The notes below the pieces were generated by a model that was given only the letters and a program-made list of their open reading frames with translations, ran no database searches and was not told the origin of the DNA. Below are positions 53,873-63,683 of a stretch of 64,000 nucleotides of DNA, in pieces. The translations under genes and the position numbers were made by a program. The stretch is from assembly GCA_012521705.1 (NCBI GenBank), contig JAAYLX010000001.1:34156-98155 (forward strand), written 5' to 3'. Source of the stretch: Clostridiaceae bacterium (GTDB taxonomy: Bacteria > Bacillota > Clostridia > DSM-8532). The stretch's first letter is position 1. Each line of letters begins with the position of its first letter.

Positions 53873-55708
53873 ATGGGTTTACTCAGCTACAATCCTGCAA
53901 ATTTCAATGTTTCGCTGGCATTTATTGTGCTGCTGGTGGCAGCTCTTTCAGTATATATGGGGATACGCTGCGTAAGGCGGGTCAGTTTTGTTACTGTCGG
54001 CTTTTTTCTCATTCAGATGTGCATGCTTGCAAGCGGGGTTCTGGCAGTAACAAACCGTGTAATGACAATACCTTTATACGAATTGATGCTCATCGTGCCG
54101 GGAGTTATTGTTCCGGCCGTTTTCCTGATAACTGACTATCTGAAGATGAAAAAACGCATTAAAATCGCCAATGCGGATGTACCTCTTATTGAGAAACTTG
54201 AAAAACCGAGTACCAGGGAGTGGTCCTACGAGGACTATATAGAAGTTTCCGAGGAATGGAAGTCTGAGGTTCCCGCAGCTGATGTAGTAAAACATTTGGC
54301 TGTGGAAGACAAAAACCTTAAAACCAATATTACAAGACAGCTTACAAAAGTTCATGAACTCATTGAAGGGAAAGAGTACAAAAGGGCTCTGGACAATTAC
54401 ATTATTCTTTCGGAAATTTTAAGCGGAAACCCCTTTATAGCATATAATACCGGATGGCTTTACTATAAAAACAAACTCTATGACGACGCAGCAGAGTATT
54501 ACAGAGAAGCGCTGGCATTAATAGGGGAACGGCCTGACGGAAAGGGCAAAAAAGTTAAAAATGAAGAAGCAGTTTCTTTTTTGCGTCCAATGATCTATTT
54601 TGGCTACGGCTTGTGTTTGTATGCGAAAAATATGTATGAAATGGCCGCCAATCAGTTTGCCCTTGCCCAAAACTGCATGGGTGAGTTGTGGGAGTCGGAA
54701 ATAAATATTGCCCGCTGTCATATTGCTGTCGGGGAGCTGGATAAGGCCCAGGAGCACATTAATACCGCTCTTAAAACCAGGGATGACAATAAACTTCGTT
54801 TTATTTTGGCAAAAATATGTTATGAGAAGAATCAGGAAATGGAATGCAAATTCCATTTGGAGACCATCGTCTCCAAGGATCCTGAGTTTACCGAAGCCTG
54901 GGTTTTGCTGGGTGAACTCTACCGGAAATGCGAAGACTGGAATAGTGCCCAGAATGCTTACAAGAATCTTATCCGGCTGGTTCCGGATAATGCCGAATAT
55001 TATTACCTGTTGGGTATAGTGCAGCGTGAACTGGGAAAAACAGAAGAAGCCCTGTCAAGTTTGAAATATGCCACCGGGCTTATGCCGGGGCACAGCAGGG
55101 CACTGTACAGCATGGCATCAATTTATGATGCCCAGGGTAAGACCGAAAATGCTATCGAGTGCCTGTTTAATTCCCTTAACGGGAATGAAAAACTGGAGAT
55201 GGCCTATAACCTCCTTGCAGAAATATATATTGCCAACGACAGAATTAACGAGGCCATCCATGTTTACGAGAAAGCGGCAAGATTGCATACACATTCATAT
55301 ATCGTCCACTATAACCTTGGCATTACTTTGATGATGATGAGGCGCTATGATGAGGCTATTGATGCCTTTAAAAAGGCCCATAAAATCACAAGTGATGATC
55401 CGCCGCTGTACTATAACTGGGCTTCTGCGGCCATAGGCCTTAAGAATTATTCGGAAGCCGCCAGATTATTCAAAGAGGGACTTAAGTTCCGACCTGACGA
55501 TGATGAGATTCTTTACGGCCTGGCAAGGGTTTCTGCTTTGTCGGGAGATGTAGATGCAACCATGGCATTTTTGAAGCAGGCAATTGAAATAAATCCTAAT
55601 CTTAAATTGCGCGCGAAGTCTTCCCATGATTTTGCAGCCTACCGTACTTATCCCGAGTTTATGGAAATTACGCGCCTGCCGCTTAGAGAAGATAGAAAAA
55701 ATGCATAA
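53873..55708 (+). CDS. Membrane-anchored TPR protein
   Basis: 611 residues from the ATG at 53873, two bases after the ftsK stop. Two or three N-terminal membrane segments (about 12-30, 38-60, 65-85) are followed by about ten tetratricopeptide repeats from residue 165 (AYNTGWLYYKNKLYDDAAEY, then EAWVLLGELYRKCEDWNSAQ and so on). TPRs mediate protein contacts, so this is likely a scaffold at the membrane. Tight coupling to the DNA translocase gene suggests a role in the same process, which is inference. Confidence 0.88.
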   Translation: MGLLSYNPANFNVSLAFIVLLVAALSVYMGIRCVRRVSFVTVGFFLIQMCMLASGVLAVTNRVMTIPLYELMLIVPGVIVPAVFLITDYLKMKKRIKIANADVPLIEKLEKPSTREWSYEDYIEVSEEWKSEVPAADVVKHLAVEDKNLKTNITRQLTKVHELIEGKEYKRALDNYIILSEILSGNPFIAYNTGWLYYKNKLYDDAAEYYREALALIGERPDGKGKKVKNEEAVSFLRPMIYFGYGLCLYAKNMYEMAANQFALAQNCMGELWESEINIARCHIAVGELDKAQEHINTALKTRDDNKLRFILAKICYEKNQEMECKFHLETIVSKDPEFTEAWVLLGELYRKCEDWNSAQNAYKNLIRLVPDNAEYYYLLGIVQRELGKTEEALSSLKYATGLMPGHSRALYSMASIYDAQGKTENAIECLFNSLNGNEKLEMAYNLLAEIYIANDRINEAIHVYEKAARLHTHSYIVHYNLGITLMMMRRYDEAIDAFKKAHKITSDDPPLYYNWASAAIGLKNYSEAARLFKEGLKFRPDDDEILYGLARVSALSGDVDATMAFLKQAIEINPNLKLRAKSSHDFAAYRTYPEFMEITRLPLREDRKNA

Positions 55709-55735
55709 AAATTACCAATTTACAGGAGGGATGCT

Positions 55736-56728
55736 ATGTCAGACATTATTAAAATAGGAATACTTGGCTACGGAAATGTTGGAAAAGGAGTGGAACTGGC
55801 TGTTGCACAAAATCCGGATATGAAGTTGACAGCCGTTTTCACAAGAAGGTCGCCTGAAACTGTTAAGACTGTTTCAGACAATGTGAAGGTAGTAAATGTA
55901 AATGAGATTGAGAAATATAAAGATGATGTAGACGTGCTGATATTATGCGGCGGCTCAGCGACCGACCTTCCAGAGCAGGCACCAAAGTTTGCACGCCTTT
56001 TTAACTGCGTGGACTCCTTCGATACCCACGCCAAAATCCCGGAGTATTATGAAAGTGTAAATAATGCCGCCAAATCCGGAGGCAAAACTGCGGCAATATC
56101 TATTGGATGGGACCCGGGCCTTTTCTCCCTGAACCGAATGATTTTAGGAGCGGTTCTCCCCGAAGGAAAGGACTACACATTTTGGGGAAAGGGCGTAAGC
56201 CAGGGCCATTCAGATGCAATCCGCAGGGTTAAAGGTGTTAAGAACGGCATTCAATACACCATACCAGTTGATGAGGCGGTAAACCGCATCAGAAATGGTG
56301 AGACGCCCGAGTTTACCACCAGGGACAAACACCTTCGCGAATGCTTTGTGGTGGCGGAAGAAGGCGCTGACAAGGTGCAAATAGAAAAAGATATAAAAGA
56401 AATGCCCAACTACTTTGCCGATTATAATACCATTGTCCACTTCATTTCCGAAGAGGAGCTTTTGAGAAATCACGGCAAAATGCCCCACGGAGGCTTTGTT
56501 TTAAGATCGGGCAGAACCGGGGAGAAAAATGAAAACCAGCATATTATTGGGTTTTCATTGAAGCTTGACAGCAATCCTGAATTTACAGCAAGTGTTCTTG
56601 TAGCATACGCCAGGGCTGTCGCAAAGCTTAACAGGGAAGGCAAAACCGGTGCCTATACCGTTTTCGATATACCTGTCGGATATCTTTCACCAAAATCACC
56701 TGAAGAATTGCGAAAAGAACTCCTTTAA
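55736..56728 (+). CDS. ddh: meso-Diaminopimelate D-dehydrogenase
   Basis: 330 residues, the family length. It makes meso-diaminopimelate in one NADPH-dependent step from tetrahydrodipicolinate and ammonia. ILGYGNVGKGVELAV is the nucleotide-binding loop. CGGSATDLPEQ, SFDTHAKIPEYY and SIGWDPGLFSLNRM are strict signatures, and the substrate loop FWGKGVSQGHSDAIRRV is complete. It opens a group with folD, following the translocase and TPR genes. Together with dapA/dapB it completes a short diaminopimelate route. Confidence 0.96.
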   Translation: MSDIIKIGILGYGNVGKGVELAVAQNPDMKLTAVFTRRSPETVKTVSDNVKVVNVNEIEKYKDDVDVLILCGGSATDLPEQAPKFARLFNCVDSFDTHAKIPEYYESVNNAAKSGGKTAAISIGWDPGLFSLNRMILGAVLPEGKDYTFWGKGVSQGHSDAIRRVKGVKNGIQYTIPVDEAVNRIRNGETPEFTTRDKHLRECFVVAEEGADKVQIEKDIKEMPNYFADYNTIVHFISEEELLRNHGKMPHGGFVLRSGRTGEKNENQHIIGFSLKLDSNPEFTASVLVAYARAVAKLNREGKTGAYTVFDIPVGYLSPKSPEELRKELL

Positions 56729-56850
56729 TAAGAGTTTCTTTTATATATATATGTTTAAATTAAATATTATCTGTTTGACAGAGGATAATTAAAAGAAAGC
56801 AGTATGAGTATAATTACAGACTCATAAATCCTTTGAGGAGAGAGAAAATT

Positions 56851-57702
56851 ATGGCATATAAACTTTTGAACGGCAAGGATTTGGCCGCCAGAATGAAGGC
56901 TGAAATGTCCGAAGAGGTTAAAAGGCTGGCGGATAATGGCATAACTCCCGGACTTGCTGTAATTATTGTGGGAAATGATCCTGCCTCAAGAATTTATGTC
57001 AACAGCAAGAAGAGGGATTGTGCGGAAGTAGGAATAAGATCATTTGAATATGCTCTTCCGGAAGACACAAAAGAGGAAGAACTGCTTGGCCTTATTGATG
57101 CCCTTAACCAGGACGAAGCAGTGGACGGAATTTTAGTTCAGCTTCCCATTCCCGGTCATCTGGACGAGGCAAAAGTAATTCGCAGAATTGACCCATCCAA
57201 GGACGTAGATGCATTCCATCCATTTAATGTAGGGGAGCTCATGATAGGGAAGCATGCTTTTGCACCCTGTACCCCTGCCGGTATCATGGAGCTCATAAAG
57301 GATGCAGGAATATCTGTTGAAGGCAAGAACTGTGTTGTAGTCGGAAGAAGCAACATTGTCGGCAAACCTATGACGATGCTTATGCTTCACGCAAATGCGA
57401 CTGTCACAGTTTGCCATTCAAGGACCCAAAACCTTAAAGAGATATGTAAAAGTGCGGATATCCTCATTGCAGCAATTGGAAAGTCCAAATTTATAACCAG
57501 CGAATATGTCAAAGAAGGCGCGGTAGTGATTGATGTAGGCATTAATCGTACCCCTGACGGCGGAATGACCGGTGATGTAGACTTCGAACAGGTATGTGAT
57601 ATTGCATCGGCTATTACTCCTGTTCCCGGCGGGGTTGGACCCATGACCAGGGCGATGCTTCTTAAAAATACAATAAAAGCCTGCAATATGCACAAAAGCT
57701 AA
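56851..57702 (+). CDS. folD: Bifunctional methylenetetrahydrofolate dehydrogenase/cyclohydrolase
   Basis: 283 residues from the ATG at 56851, which follows GAGGAGAG. It interconverts one-carbon folates. The catalytic Lys is in YVNSKKRDCAEVGI, with DGILVQLPIPGHLD, PCTPAGIMELI and the NADP loop VVGRSNIVGKPM all intact, and the ending ITPVPGGVGPMTRAML. It probably has its own promoter: TATAAT lies at 56809 flanked by TATGAGT/ACTCATA, though no -35 is obvious. Confidence 0.97.
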   Translation: MAYKLLNGKDLAARMKAEMSEEVKRLADNGITPGLAVIIVGNDPASRIYVNSKKRDCAEVGIRSFEYALPEDTKEEELLGLIDALNQDEAVDGILVQLPIPGHLDEAKVIRRIDPSKDVDAFHPFNVGELMIGKHAFAPCTPAGIMELIKDAGISVEGKNCVVVGRSNIVGKPMTMLMLHANATVTVCHSRTQNLKEICKSADILIAAIGKSKFITSEYVKEGAVVIDVGINRTPDGGMTGDVDFEQVCDIASAITPVPGGVGPMTRAMLLKNTIKACNMHKS

Positions 57703-57710
57703 TGCCTTTC

Positions 57711-57739
57711 TTGACATAAAATTTAAAACTGTATACAAT
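57711..57739 (+). promoter_or_regulatory. rny promoter
   Basis: TTGACA (57711-57716), a 17-base spacer and TACAAT (57734-57739) make a strong promoter right behind folD. Confidence 0.85.
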
Positions 57740-57747
57740 AGTTTCAT

Positions 57748-57784
57748 AATGGCATCTTTGTATGCGTAATTTTTTGATGCCATT
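57748..57784 (+). promoter_or_regulatory. Hairpin at the 5' end of the rny leader
   Basis: AATGGCATC and GATGCCATT form a 9-bp stem with a 19-base loop, starting close to the predicted transcript start. Such 5' hairpins shield messages from RNase Y and RNase J-type attack, so autoregulation is possible. Confidence 0.5.
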
Positions 57785-57847
57785 TAATTGCTTTATTGAT
57801 TCGTAATTAAAGAAATGGATTATTGAAAAAACAAAAGCGAAAAGGAG

Positions 57848-59413
57848 GTGAGGAGTATACTGGAGTTATTTATCGGACTTGCATTGGGACTAATCGTCGC
57901 AGTAATTAGTTCACTTATATTCTTCCGTAAGGGAGTTGAGCATAGAAAACGTGTGGCTGAAGCGGAATTTGAAAGCGCTGAAAAAGAAAGTCAACGTATT
58001 GTAAGTGAAGCTGAAAAGGTTGCAGAACGTAAAAAACGGGATGCTTTGATAGAAGCCAGGGAGGAAATTCACAAGAGCAGAGTTGAGTTTGAAAGAGAAG
58101 TTCGTGAAAGAAGAATAGAGATTCAACGTACCGAAAGGCGTCTGCAACAGAAAGACGAAACCCTTGAAAAGAAAATGGATGCCCTCGAAAGAAAAGACGA
58201 GGCCCTGAATAAACAGATTCAGGAGATTGAGGCCAGACGTGCTGAGATCGAGGAGCTCTACAAACAGCAGATTGAGAAGTTGGAGAGCATTTCCGGTCTG
58301 ACCTCGGAAGAGGCAAAACAGTATTTGCTGAACAGCATTGAGGGTGAAGTAAGGCACGAAGCGGCTATATTGGTAAAAGATATTTATGAGCGTGCCAAGG
58401 AAGAAGCGAACAGGAAGTCCAAGGAAGTTTTGTCAACGGCTATACAGAGATGCGCAGCCGAACATGCATCTGAAATTACAGTTTCTGTTGTCAATCTGCC
58501 GAATGACGAAATGAAGGGCAGAATAATCGGAAGAGAAGGCAGGAACATTAGAGCCCTTGAAACACTGACAGGAATTGACCTCATTATCGATGATACCCCT
58601 GAGGCGGTTGTATTGTCAGGTTTTGACCCAATTAGGAGAGAAGTTGCGCGTATAGCTCTTGAAAAGCTCATTATTGATGGAAGAATTCATCCTGCACGTA
58701 TCGAGGAAATGGTTGAAAAGGCGCGCAAGGAAGTTGAAAATACTATCCGCGAGGAAGGTGACCGTGCCACATTCGAAACCGGAGTGCATGGGCTTCATCC
58801 GGAGATTGTCAAACTTCTTGGTAAACTTAAGTTCAGAACCAGTTATGGACAAAACGTACTTTCACATTCTATTGAAGTTGCTCATCTGGCAGGCCTTATG
58901 GCAGCCGAACTTGGTGAGGATGTGGCGCTTGCAAAGCGTGCCGGTTTGTTGCATGATATCGGAAAGGCTATAGACCATGAAGTTGAAGGAACCCATGTAA
59001 CAATTGGTGCTGATATATGCAGGAAGTACAAAGAAAGTGAAGAAGTTGTCCATGCAGTAATGGCCCACCATGGAGACGTTGAAGCAAAGAGCGTAATTGA
59101 TGTACTGGTTCAGGCAGCCGATGCCATATCAGGAGCAAGGCCTGGTGCCAGAAGAGAGACACTTGAGACCTACGTTAAACGTCTTCAGAAGTTGGAAGAG
59201 ATCGCTGATTCCTTCCCTGAGGTTGAAAAATCATATGCTGTACAGGCAGGCAGGGAGATCCGCATAATGGTTAAACCAGAAATGGTTAACGATGAAACAA
59301 TGATAATGGTTGCCCGTGACATAGTCAAACGGATTGAAAATGAAATGGACTATCCAGGTCAAATTAAAGTCCATGTCATAAGAGAAACACGGGCTGTTGA
59401 ATATGCAAAATAG
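57848..59413 (+). CDS. rny: Ribonuclease Y
   Basis: 521 residues. This membrane-bound endonuclease starts mRNA decay. An N-terminal membrane helix (about 5-26) is followed by a coiled coil (about 30-160), a KH domain with [15 protein letters not shown] (about 222-236), and an HD domain with [11 protein letters not shown] and [15 protein letters not shown] (about 338-375). The frame opens at GTG 57848, which lies inside the AAAGGAGGTGAGG ribosome binding region. A later non-ATG codon such as CTG 57860 may be the true start. Confidence 0.95.
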   Translation: MRSILELFIGLALGLIVAVISSLIFFRKGVEHRKRVAEAEFESAEKESQRIVSEAEKVAERKKRDALIEAREEIHKSRVEFEREVRERRIEIQRTERRLQQKDETLEKKMDALERKDEALNKQIQEIEARRAEIEELYKQQIEKLESISGLTSEEAKQYLLNSIEGEVRHEAAILVKDIYERAKEEANRKSKEVLSTAIQRCAAEHASEITVSVVNLPNDEMKGRIIGREGRNIRALETLTGIDLIIDDTPEAVVLSGFDPIRREVARIALEKLIIDGRIHPARIEEMVEKARKEVENTIREEGDRATFETGVHGLHPEIVKLLGKLKFRTSYGQNVLSHSIEVAHLAGLMAAELGEDVALAKRAGLLHDIGKAIDHEVEGTHVTIGADICRKYKESEEVVHAVMAHHGDVEAKSVIDVLVQAADAISGARPGARRETLETYVKRLQKLEEIADSFPEVEKSYAVQAGREIRIMVKPEMVNDETMIMVARDIVKRIENEMDYPGQIKVHVIRETRAVEYAK

Positions 59414-59420
59414 TTTGAAG

Positions 59421-59451
59421 CAGGAAGCGTTTAATACGCTTCCTGTGTTTT
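59421..59451 (+). terminator. Partial terminator between rny and ymdB
   Basis: CAGGAAGCGT and ACGCTTCCTG form a perfect 10-bp stem ending in TGTTTT. It probably only attenuates, since the ymdB ribosome binding site follows directly. Confidence 0.75.
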
Positions 59452-59467
59452 GAGAGGAAGAAATTTT

Positions 59468-60259
59468 TTGAAAATCCTGTTTGTTGGAGATATATTTGGG
59501 GAAATAGGACGAGAGACCCTGAAATCAAAACTGGCTGAACTTAAGGAATTGTACAACCCCGACTTCTGTATCGCCAATGGCGAGAATGCAGCAGGTGGAA
59601 AAGGAATAACTTATAATACAGCCCAGGACATCTTTGAAAGCGGTATTGATGTAATTACTATGGGCAATCATACCTGGTCAAGAAAAGAGATTTTAAACAT
59701 CATAGATTCGGGTATAAAAATAGTAAGACCCGCCAACTACCCAAAGGGCGTACCGGGTAAAGGCAAAATTGTTATTGAAAAAAACGGTGTTCGCCTGGCG
59801 ATTGTAAATTTATTGGGTCGTGTTTACATGGACAATAACGTGGACTGTCCCTTCCAGACCATTGACCGCGAGTTAAATTGCCTGAAGGGTCAGGCCGATT
59901 TAATATTTGTAGATTTCCATGCGGAAGCCACAAGTGAAAAAATCGCAATGGCCTACTATCTTGACGGCCGTGTTACTTGTGTTGTCGGTACTCATACACA
60001 CGTACAAACCGCAGACGAAAGAATATTGGATAAGGGTACTGCCTATATTTCCGACGTTGGAATGACCGGTCCCGCAGATGGCGTAATAGGCGTAGATAAG
60101 GAACTTATTCTGCGCAAATTTACTCTTGGTCTTCCGATAAACCATGAAATAGCTAAGGGGAGAAGCCAGCTGAATGCAGTGCTGATCACCATAGATAAAG
60201 AGAATAAGAGAGCTGTGGACATCAAAAGAATTGCAGAAATTGTGAGAAATAAAGCTTGA
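59468..60259 (+). CDS. ymdB: YmdB-type metallophosphodiesterase
   Basis: 263 residues from TTG 59468, giving the conserved start KILFVGDIFGEIGRETL; GAGAGGAAG lies upstream. The dimetal site includes the Asp of FVGDI, Glu and Asn in NGENAAGGKG, and MGNHTWSRKEI with VDFHAEATSEK and VGTHTHVQTADE. The Bacillus protein hydrolyses 2',3'- and 3',5'-cyclic nucleotides and affects sporulation and RNase Y-linked gene expression. It stands between rny and spoVS as in many Firmicutes. Confidence 0.93.
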   Translation: MKILFVGDIFGEIGRETLKSKLAELKELYNPDFCIANGENAAGGKGITYNTAQDIFESGIDVITMGNHTWSRKEILNIIDSGIKIVRPANYPKGVPGKGKIVIEKNGVRLAIVNLLGRVYMDNNVDCPFQTIDRELNCLKGQADLIFVDFHAEATSEKIAMAYYLDGRVTCVVGTHTHVQTADERILDKGTAYISDVGMTGPADGVIGVDKELILRKFTLGLPINHEIAKGRSQLNAVLITIDKENKRAVDIKRIAEIVRNKA

Positions 60260-60281
60260 TATGTTTTCGGAGGTTGATATA

Positions 60282-60551
60282 ATGGATCTGTTAAAGGTTT
60301 CCTCAAAATCCAACCCTAATTCTGTTGCGGGGGCAATTGCAGGTGTAATTAGGGAGAAAGGCATTGCTGAAGTACAATCTGTTGGAGCCGGGGCCCTTAA
60401 TCAGGCAGTAAAAGCTATAGCCATCGCCAGGGGATTTCTTGCCCCCTTGGGTATTGAACTCGTTTGTAGTCCGGCATTCTCGGAAATTAAGATAGATGGG
60501 GAAATTCGCACGGCAATAAGAATGATAGTCGAACCAAAAAGGTCAATTTAA
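60282..60551 (+). CDS. spoVS: Stage V sporulation protein S
   Basis: 89 residues from the ATG at 60282 with CGGAGG upstream. It is nearly the full SpoVS consensus: LLKVSSKSNPNSVAGAIAGV, REKG, EVQSVGAGALNQAVKAIAIA, RGF and CSPAFSEIKIDGEIRTAI. It is an Alba-fold nucleic acid-binding protein needed for late sporulation stages. It confirms the spore-forming lifestyle. It follows ymdB by 22 bases in the same transcript. Confidence 0.97.
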   Translation: MDLLKVSSKSNPNSVAGAIAGVIREKGIAEVQSVGAGALNQAVKAIAIARGFLAPLGIELVCSPAFSEIKIDGEIRTAIRMIVEPKRSI

Positions 60552-60552
60552 C

Positions 60553-60580
60553 GTAGTAACATAATTGTAGTAACATAATT
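60553..60580 (+). repeat. 14-bp tandem repeat
   Basis: GTAGTAACATAATT occurs twice, head to tail, right after the spoVS stop. It is likely a small slippage duplication in the intergenic spacer; no function is proposed. Confidence 0.6.
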
Positions 60581-60625
60581 GCAATAAACAAAATAAAAAT
60601 CAAAGTGAATGCGGGTGATGGTTCT

Positions 60626-62359
60626 ATGAGTATCAGAGATTTATTCCAGTTATGGACATCCAATGACTACTTTGATGAGAAGACCCGAGCTGAATTGGAA
60701 GCAATTAAGGATAACGAAAAAGAGATTGAAGACCGTTTTTACAGGGAGCTTGAATTCGGGACCGGCGGAATGCGCGGTGTAATAGGAGCCGGAACAAATC
60801 GAATTAACAAGTATACCGTAAGGAAAGCCGCGCAGGGCTTGGCAAATTATATTAAAAAACAGGGAAATGGTCAAAAGAGTGTGGCAATAGCCTATGATTC
60901 CAGAAGATGCTCGGACGAGTTTGCTTTGGAAACAGCATTGGTTATGGCTGGAAACGGCATAAAAGCATATCTTTTTGATGAACTCAGACCTACTCCCGAG
61001 CTTTCTTTTGCCGTAAGATATCTTAAATGCGATGGTGGCGTCGTAATCACCGCAAGCCATAACCCTAAGGAATACAATGGCTTTAAAGCATATGGAAATG
61101 ACGGCTGCCAGCTTCCTCCAAAAGAATCGGACGAAGTAATTGAAGAAGTTAATGCTATCACTGATATCACTTCCATTGTGCCCATGAATTACGATGAGGC
61201 ACTGGCTAAAGGCCTGCTTGCCATAATAGGCAAAGAAGTTGACGATGCTTATATTGAGGAAGTAAAAAAATCACAGGTCAATCCTGAGCTGACTTTGAAA
61301 TACGGCAAGGATACCAAAATTATTTACACACCTTTGCACGGAACAGGCAACAAACCTGTCAGAAGGATTCTCAGAGAAATTGGTTTTGAAAATGTGCTGG
61401 TTGTAAAGGAACAGGAACTTCCCGATCCGGAATTCTCCACAGTAAAATATCCCAACCCGGAAGAGAAGGCAGCTTTTGAAATTGCCATCAACCTGGCAAA
61501 GAAGGAAGATGTTGATTTGATCATCGGTACCGATCCCGATGCCGACCGCATGGGCGTAGTTGTAAGAGATGCCAACGGTGAATATATTACATTAACCGGG
61601 AATCAGTCGGGATGCCTGATGCTCGATTATATCCTCTCCCAGAAAAAAGAAAGAGGGGAGCTTCCTGAAAACGCCTTTGTGGTAAAGACCATAGTTTCCA
61701 GTGAACTGGCAAGAAAAATAGCTGAAAACTATAATGTTGAGATCATTGATGTACTTACCGGCTTCAAATTCATAGGTGAAAAGATAAAACTTCTTGATGA
61801 TACTGGCAAAAAGAAATTCATGTTTGGATTTGAAGAAAGTTATGGGTACCTTTCCGGCACATACGCAAGGGACAAGGATGCTGTAAATGCCACAATGCTG
61901 ATTGCAGAGGTTTTCGCATATTACAAGTCACGTGGCATGAATCTCTATGAAGGACTTATCGAGCTCTTTGAGAAGTACGGATATGTCAAGGAAGGCATAG
62001 AGTCGTTTACATTGAAGGGCAAGGAAGGGCTTGAAAAAATAGCTTCTGCCATGGAGACCCTAAGAAACAACAGTCCTGAGAGCTTTGGGGAATATAAAGT
62101 CAAGAGCATTGCAGATTATGAGAAGAGTTTCACCAGAGACTTAACCACTGGCAGCACCGAAGCTATAGACATGCCCAAATCAAACGTCCTCTATTACCGT
62201 ATGACTACAGGGCACTGGTTCTGCATAAGGCCTTCGGGTACAGAGCCTAAAATTAAAATTTACTTTGGCATTTCGTCCGACTCGCTGGAAAATGCAGAAA
62301 AAGAACTTTCTAAATTTAAAAATGAAATACTGAACGTTATCAGGCCGCTTCTTTCCTAA
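60626..62359 (+). CDS. Phosphoglucomutase/phosphomannomutase family enzyme
   Basis: 577 residues, matching PgcA-type alpha-phosphohexomutases. It interconverts hexose 1- and 6-phosphates. The catalytic serine loop is GVVITASHNPKEYNGFKAYG (Ser about 143), the metal loop GTDPDADRMGVVV, the sugar loop GFEESYGYL, and the phosphate site RPSGTEPKIKIY. ATG 60626 gives the usual start SIRDLFQLW; the frame to 60605 is unlikely. A terminator overlaps its stop codon. Confidence 0.95.
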   Translation: MSIRDLFQLWTSNDYFDEKTRAELEAIKDNEKEIEDRFYRELEFGTGGMRGVIGAGTNRINKYTVRKAAQGLANYIKKQGNGQKSVAIAYDSRRCSDEFALETALVMAGNGIKAYLFDELRPTPELSFAVRYLKCDGGVVITASHNPKEYNGFKAYGNDGCQLPPKESDEVIEEVNAITDITSIVPMNYDEALAKGLLAIIGKEVDDAYIEEVKKSQVNPELTLKYGKDTKIIYTPLHGTGNKPVRRILREIGFENVLVVKEQELPDPEFSTVKYPNPEEKAAFEIAINLAKKEDVDLIIGTDPDADRMGVVVRDANGEYITLTGNQSGCLMLDYILSQKKERGELPENAFVVKTIVSSELARKIAENYNVEIIDVLTGFKFIGEKIKLLDDTGKKKFMFGFEESYGYLSGTYARDKDAVNATMLIAEVFAYYKSRGMNLYEGLIELFEKYGYVKEGIESFTLKGKEGLEKIASAMETLRNNSPESFGEYKVKSIADYEKSFTRDLTTGSTEAIDMPKSNVLYYRMTTGHWFCIRPSGTEPKIKIYFGISSDSLENAEKELSKFKNEILNVIRPLLS

Positions 62360-62369
62360 GCGGCCTTTT
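62343..62369 (+). terminator. Terminator overlapping the phosphohexomutase stop
   Basis: GGCCGCTT and AAGCGGCC form an 8-bp stem with TTTT. The stem begins inside the last codons of the gene. Confidence 0.85.
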
Positions 62370-62536
62370 CAAATATTTTCCTTCACATCTCTGTAAAGAT
62401 TTTTCCGGCGAATTCCGATATATTAATTTGATGAAGTACCAAATTTGTTAATTAATTTTTATGTTTAGGAGAAGGCAACAAATTTTTACCAATTATGATT
62501 TACAAAAGATAAATGTTGGCAGGAGGATAATTCTCT

Positions 62537-63598
62537 GTGAGAAAAGTGAGTCTCGATGAAACCAGAGCTGGCAGCATAATTGCACGAACAATATTTTCTT
62601 TGAACGGCATGGTCTTATTGTCCGCTGGTTCTGAACTCACCCTCGAAAGAATTAGGTACCTGGTTCATCACGGTATTACAGAAGTTTATATAAATGATGA
62701 TATCTCCAAAGACATTACCATCCCTGAAACAGTAAGAGAAGAAATTCTCATTCAGACCAAATCCCAACTGAAAAAATTAATGACCGTTCCCTCTATCAAG
62801 ACAGTTGATGGGGAGAAGGCTTTGGAACTTGTCGACAGACTGATGGAAGAAATACTGAAGAATGATCAGATTATCATCAGCCTGTCAGATATTCGTTCAA
62901 TAGATGATTACACTTTCTCTCACAGTGTCAATGTTGCGATTTTCTCCATGATGACAGGCATCACCCTTGAATATAAAAGTGATGACCTGAGGAATCTGGG
63001 TGTTGGTGCTTTGCTTCATGATATTGGAAAGATGAGGATAAGTGACGATGTTCTCAAAAAACCGTCCTCACTTACAATTGATGAGTATAATGAAGTAAAG
63101 AAACATACAGTTTTCGGCTATGAAATTCTGAAAAATTCAAGGAATATAAATACAACTGCTCAACTGGTCGCTTTGTACCATCATGAGCGCATAGACGGAA
63201 GCGGGTATCCATACAACCTCAAGGGTAATGAGATACCTTTACCGGCAAAAATAGTAGCGGTATCCGATGTTTTTGATGCATTGACCACTGACAGGGTATA
63301 CCGTCATAAAATGCATCCCTCAAAAGTCGTGGACTATATGTATTCCCTTTCTAATAAACATTTTGACAAAACCGTTCTTAATGCTTTCTTCATGCATATT
63401 GCCAATTATCCGGTAGGAACTGGTGTGCTTCTCAATACCGGTGAAAAAGGCCTTGTCTCCAAATATAATCCTGTCTGGCCCAACAGGCCTGTAGTGCGCA
63501 TCCTCATGAATGAAAAAGGGATGATGCTCAGACAGTACAGTGAAATGGATCTTTCCAGGAACCCTGAATATTATATTGTTGATATCTGGGATGTATAA
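62537..63598 (+). CDS. HD-GYP domain protein
   Basis: 353 residues from a GTG with AGGAGG upstream. After an N-terminal region of about 120 residues with no named domain, the HD-GYP domain has SHSVNVAIFSMM, LLHDIGKMRISDDVLKKPSS, KKHTVFGYEIL, YHHERIDGSGYPYNLKG and the DVFDALTTDRVYRHKM metal motif. It should hydrolyse cyclic-di-GMP to pGpG or GMP. A C-terminal beta part (about 280-353, GEKGLVSKYNPVWPNRPVVR) is common in this subgroup. It stands alone. Confidence 0.92.
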   Translation: MRKVSLDETRAGSIIARTIFSLNGMVLLSAGSELTLERIRYLVHHGITEVYINDDISKDITIPETVREEILIQTKSQLKKLMTVPSIKTVDGEKALELVDRLMEEILKNDQIIISLSDIRSIDDYTFSHSVNVAIFSMMTGITLEYKSDDLRNLGVGALLHDIGKMRISDDVLKKPSSLTIDEYNEVKKHTVFGYEILKNSRNINTTAQLVALYHHERIDGSGYPYNLKGNEIPLPAKIVAVSDVFDALTTDRVYRHKMHPSKVVDYMYSLSNKHFDKTVLNAFFMHIANYPVGTGVLLNTGEKGLVSKYNPVWPNRPVVRILMNEKGMMLRQYSEMDLSRNPEYYIVDIWDV

Positions 63599-63609
63599 TC
63601 CCTGTGGCT

Positions 63610-63638
63610 TTGATTTTTTCATGTCTATAAGATACAAT
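63610..63638 (+). promoter_or_regulatory. Promoter of the YhaM-like gene
   Basis: TTGATT (63610-63615), 17 bases and TACAAT (63633-63638) stand 46 bases before the start codon. Confidence 0.65.
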
Positions 63639-63683
63639 GGATTTATAAAGATTTATTAATCTGTAATATTCAAGGGGTTTTAT

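Noticed and set aside
57911-58357. Minus-strand frames opposite the coiled-coil part of RNase Y
   Set aside because: Phe- and Leu-rich antisense of a Glu/Lys-rich coiled coil, a common artefact.
60553-60580. Tandem 14-bp units considered as a CRISPR-like or iteron repeat
   Set aside because: Only two copies without spacers; best explained as a local duplication.
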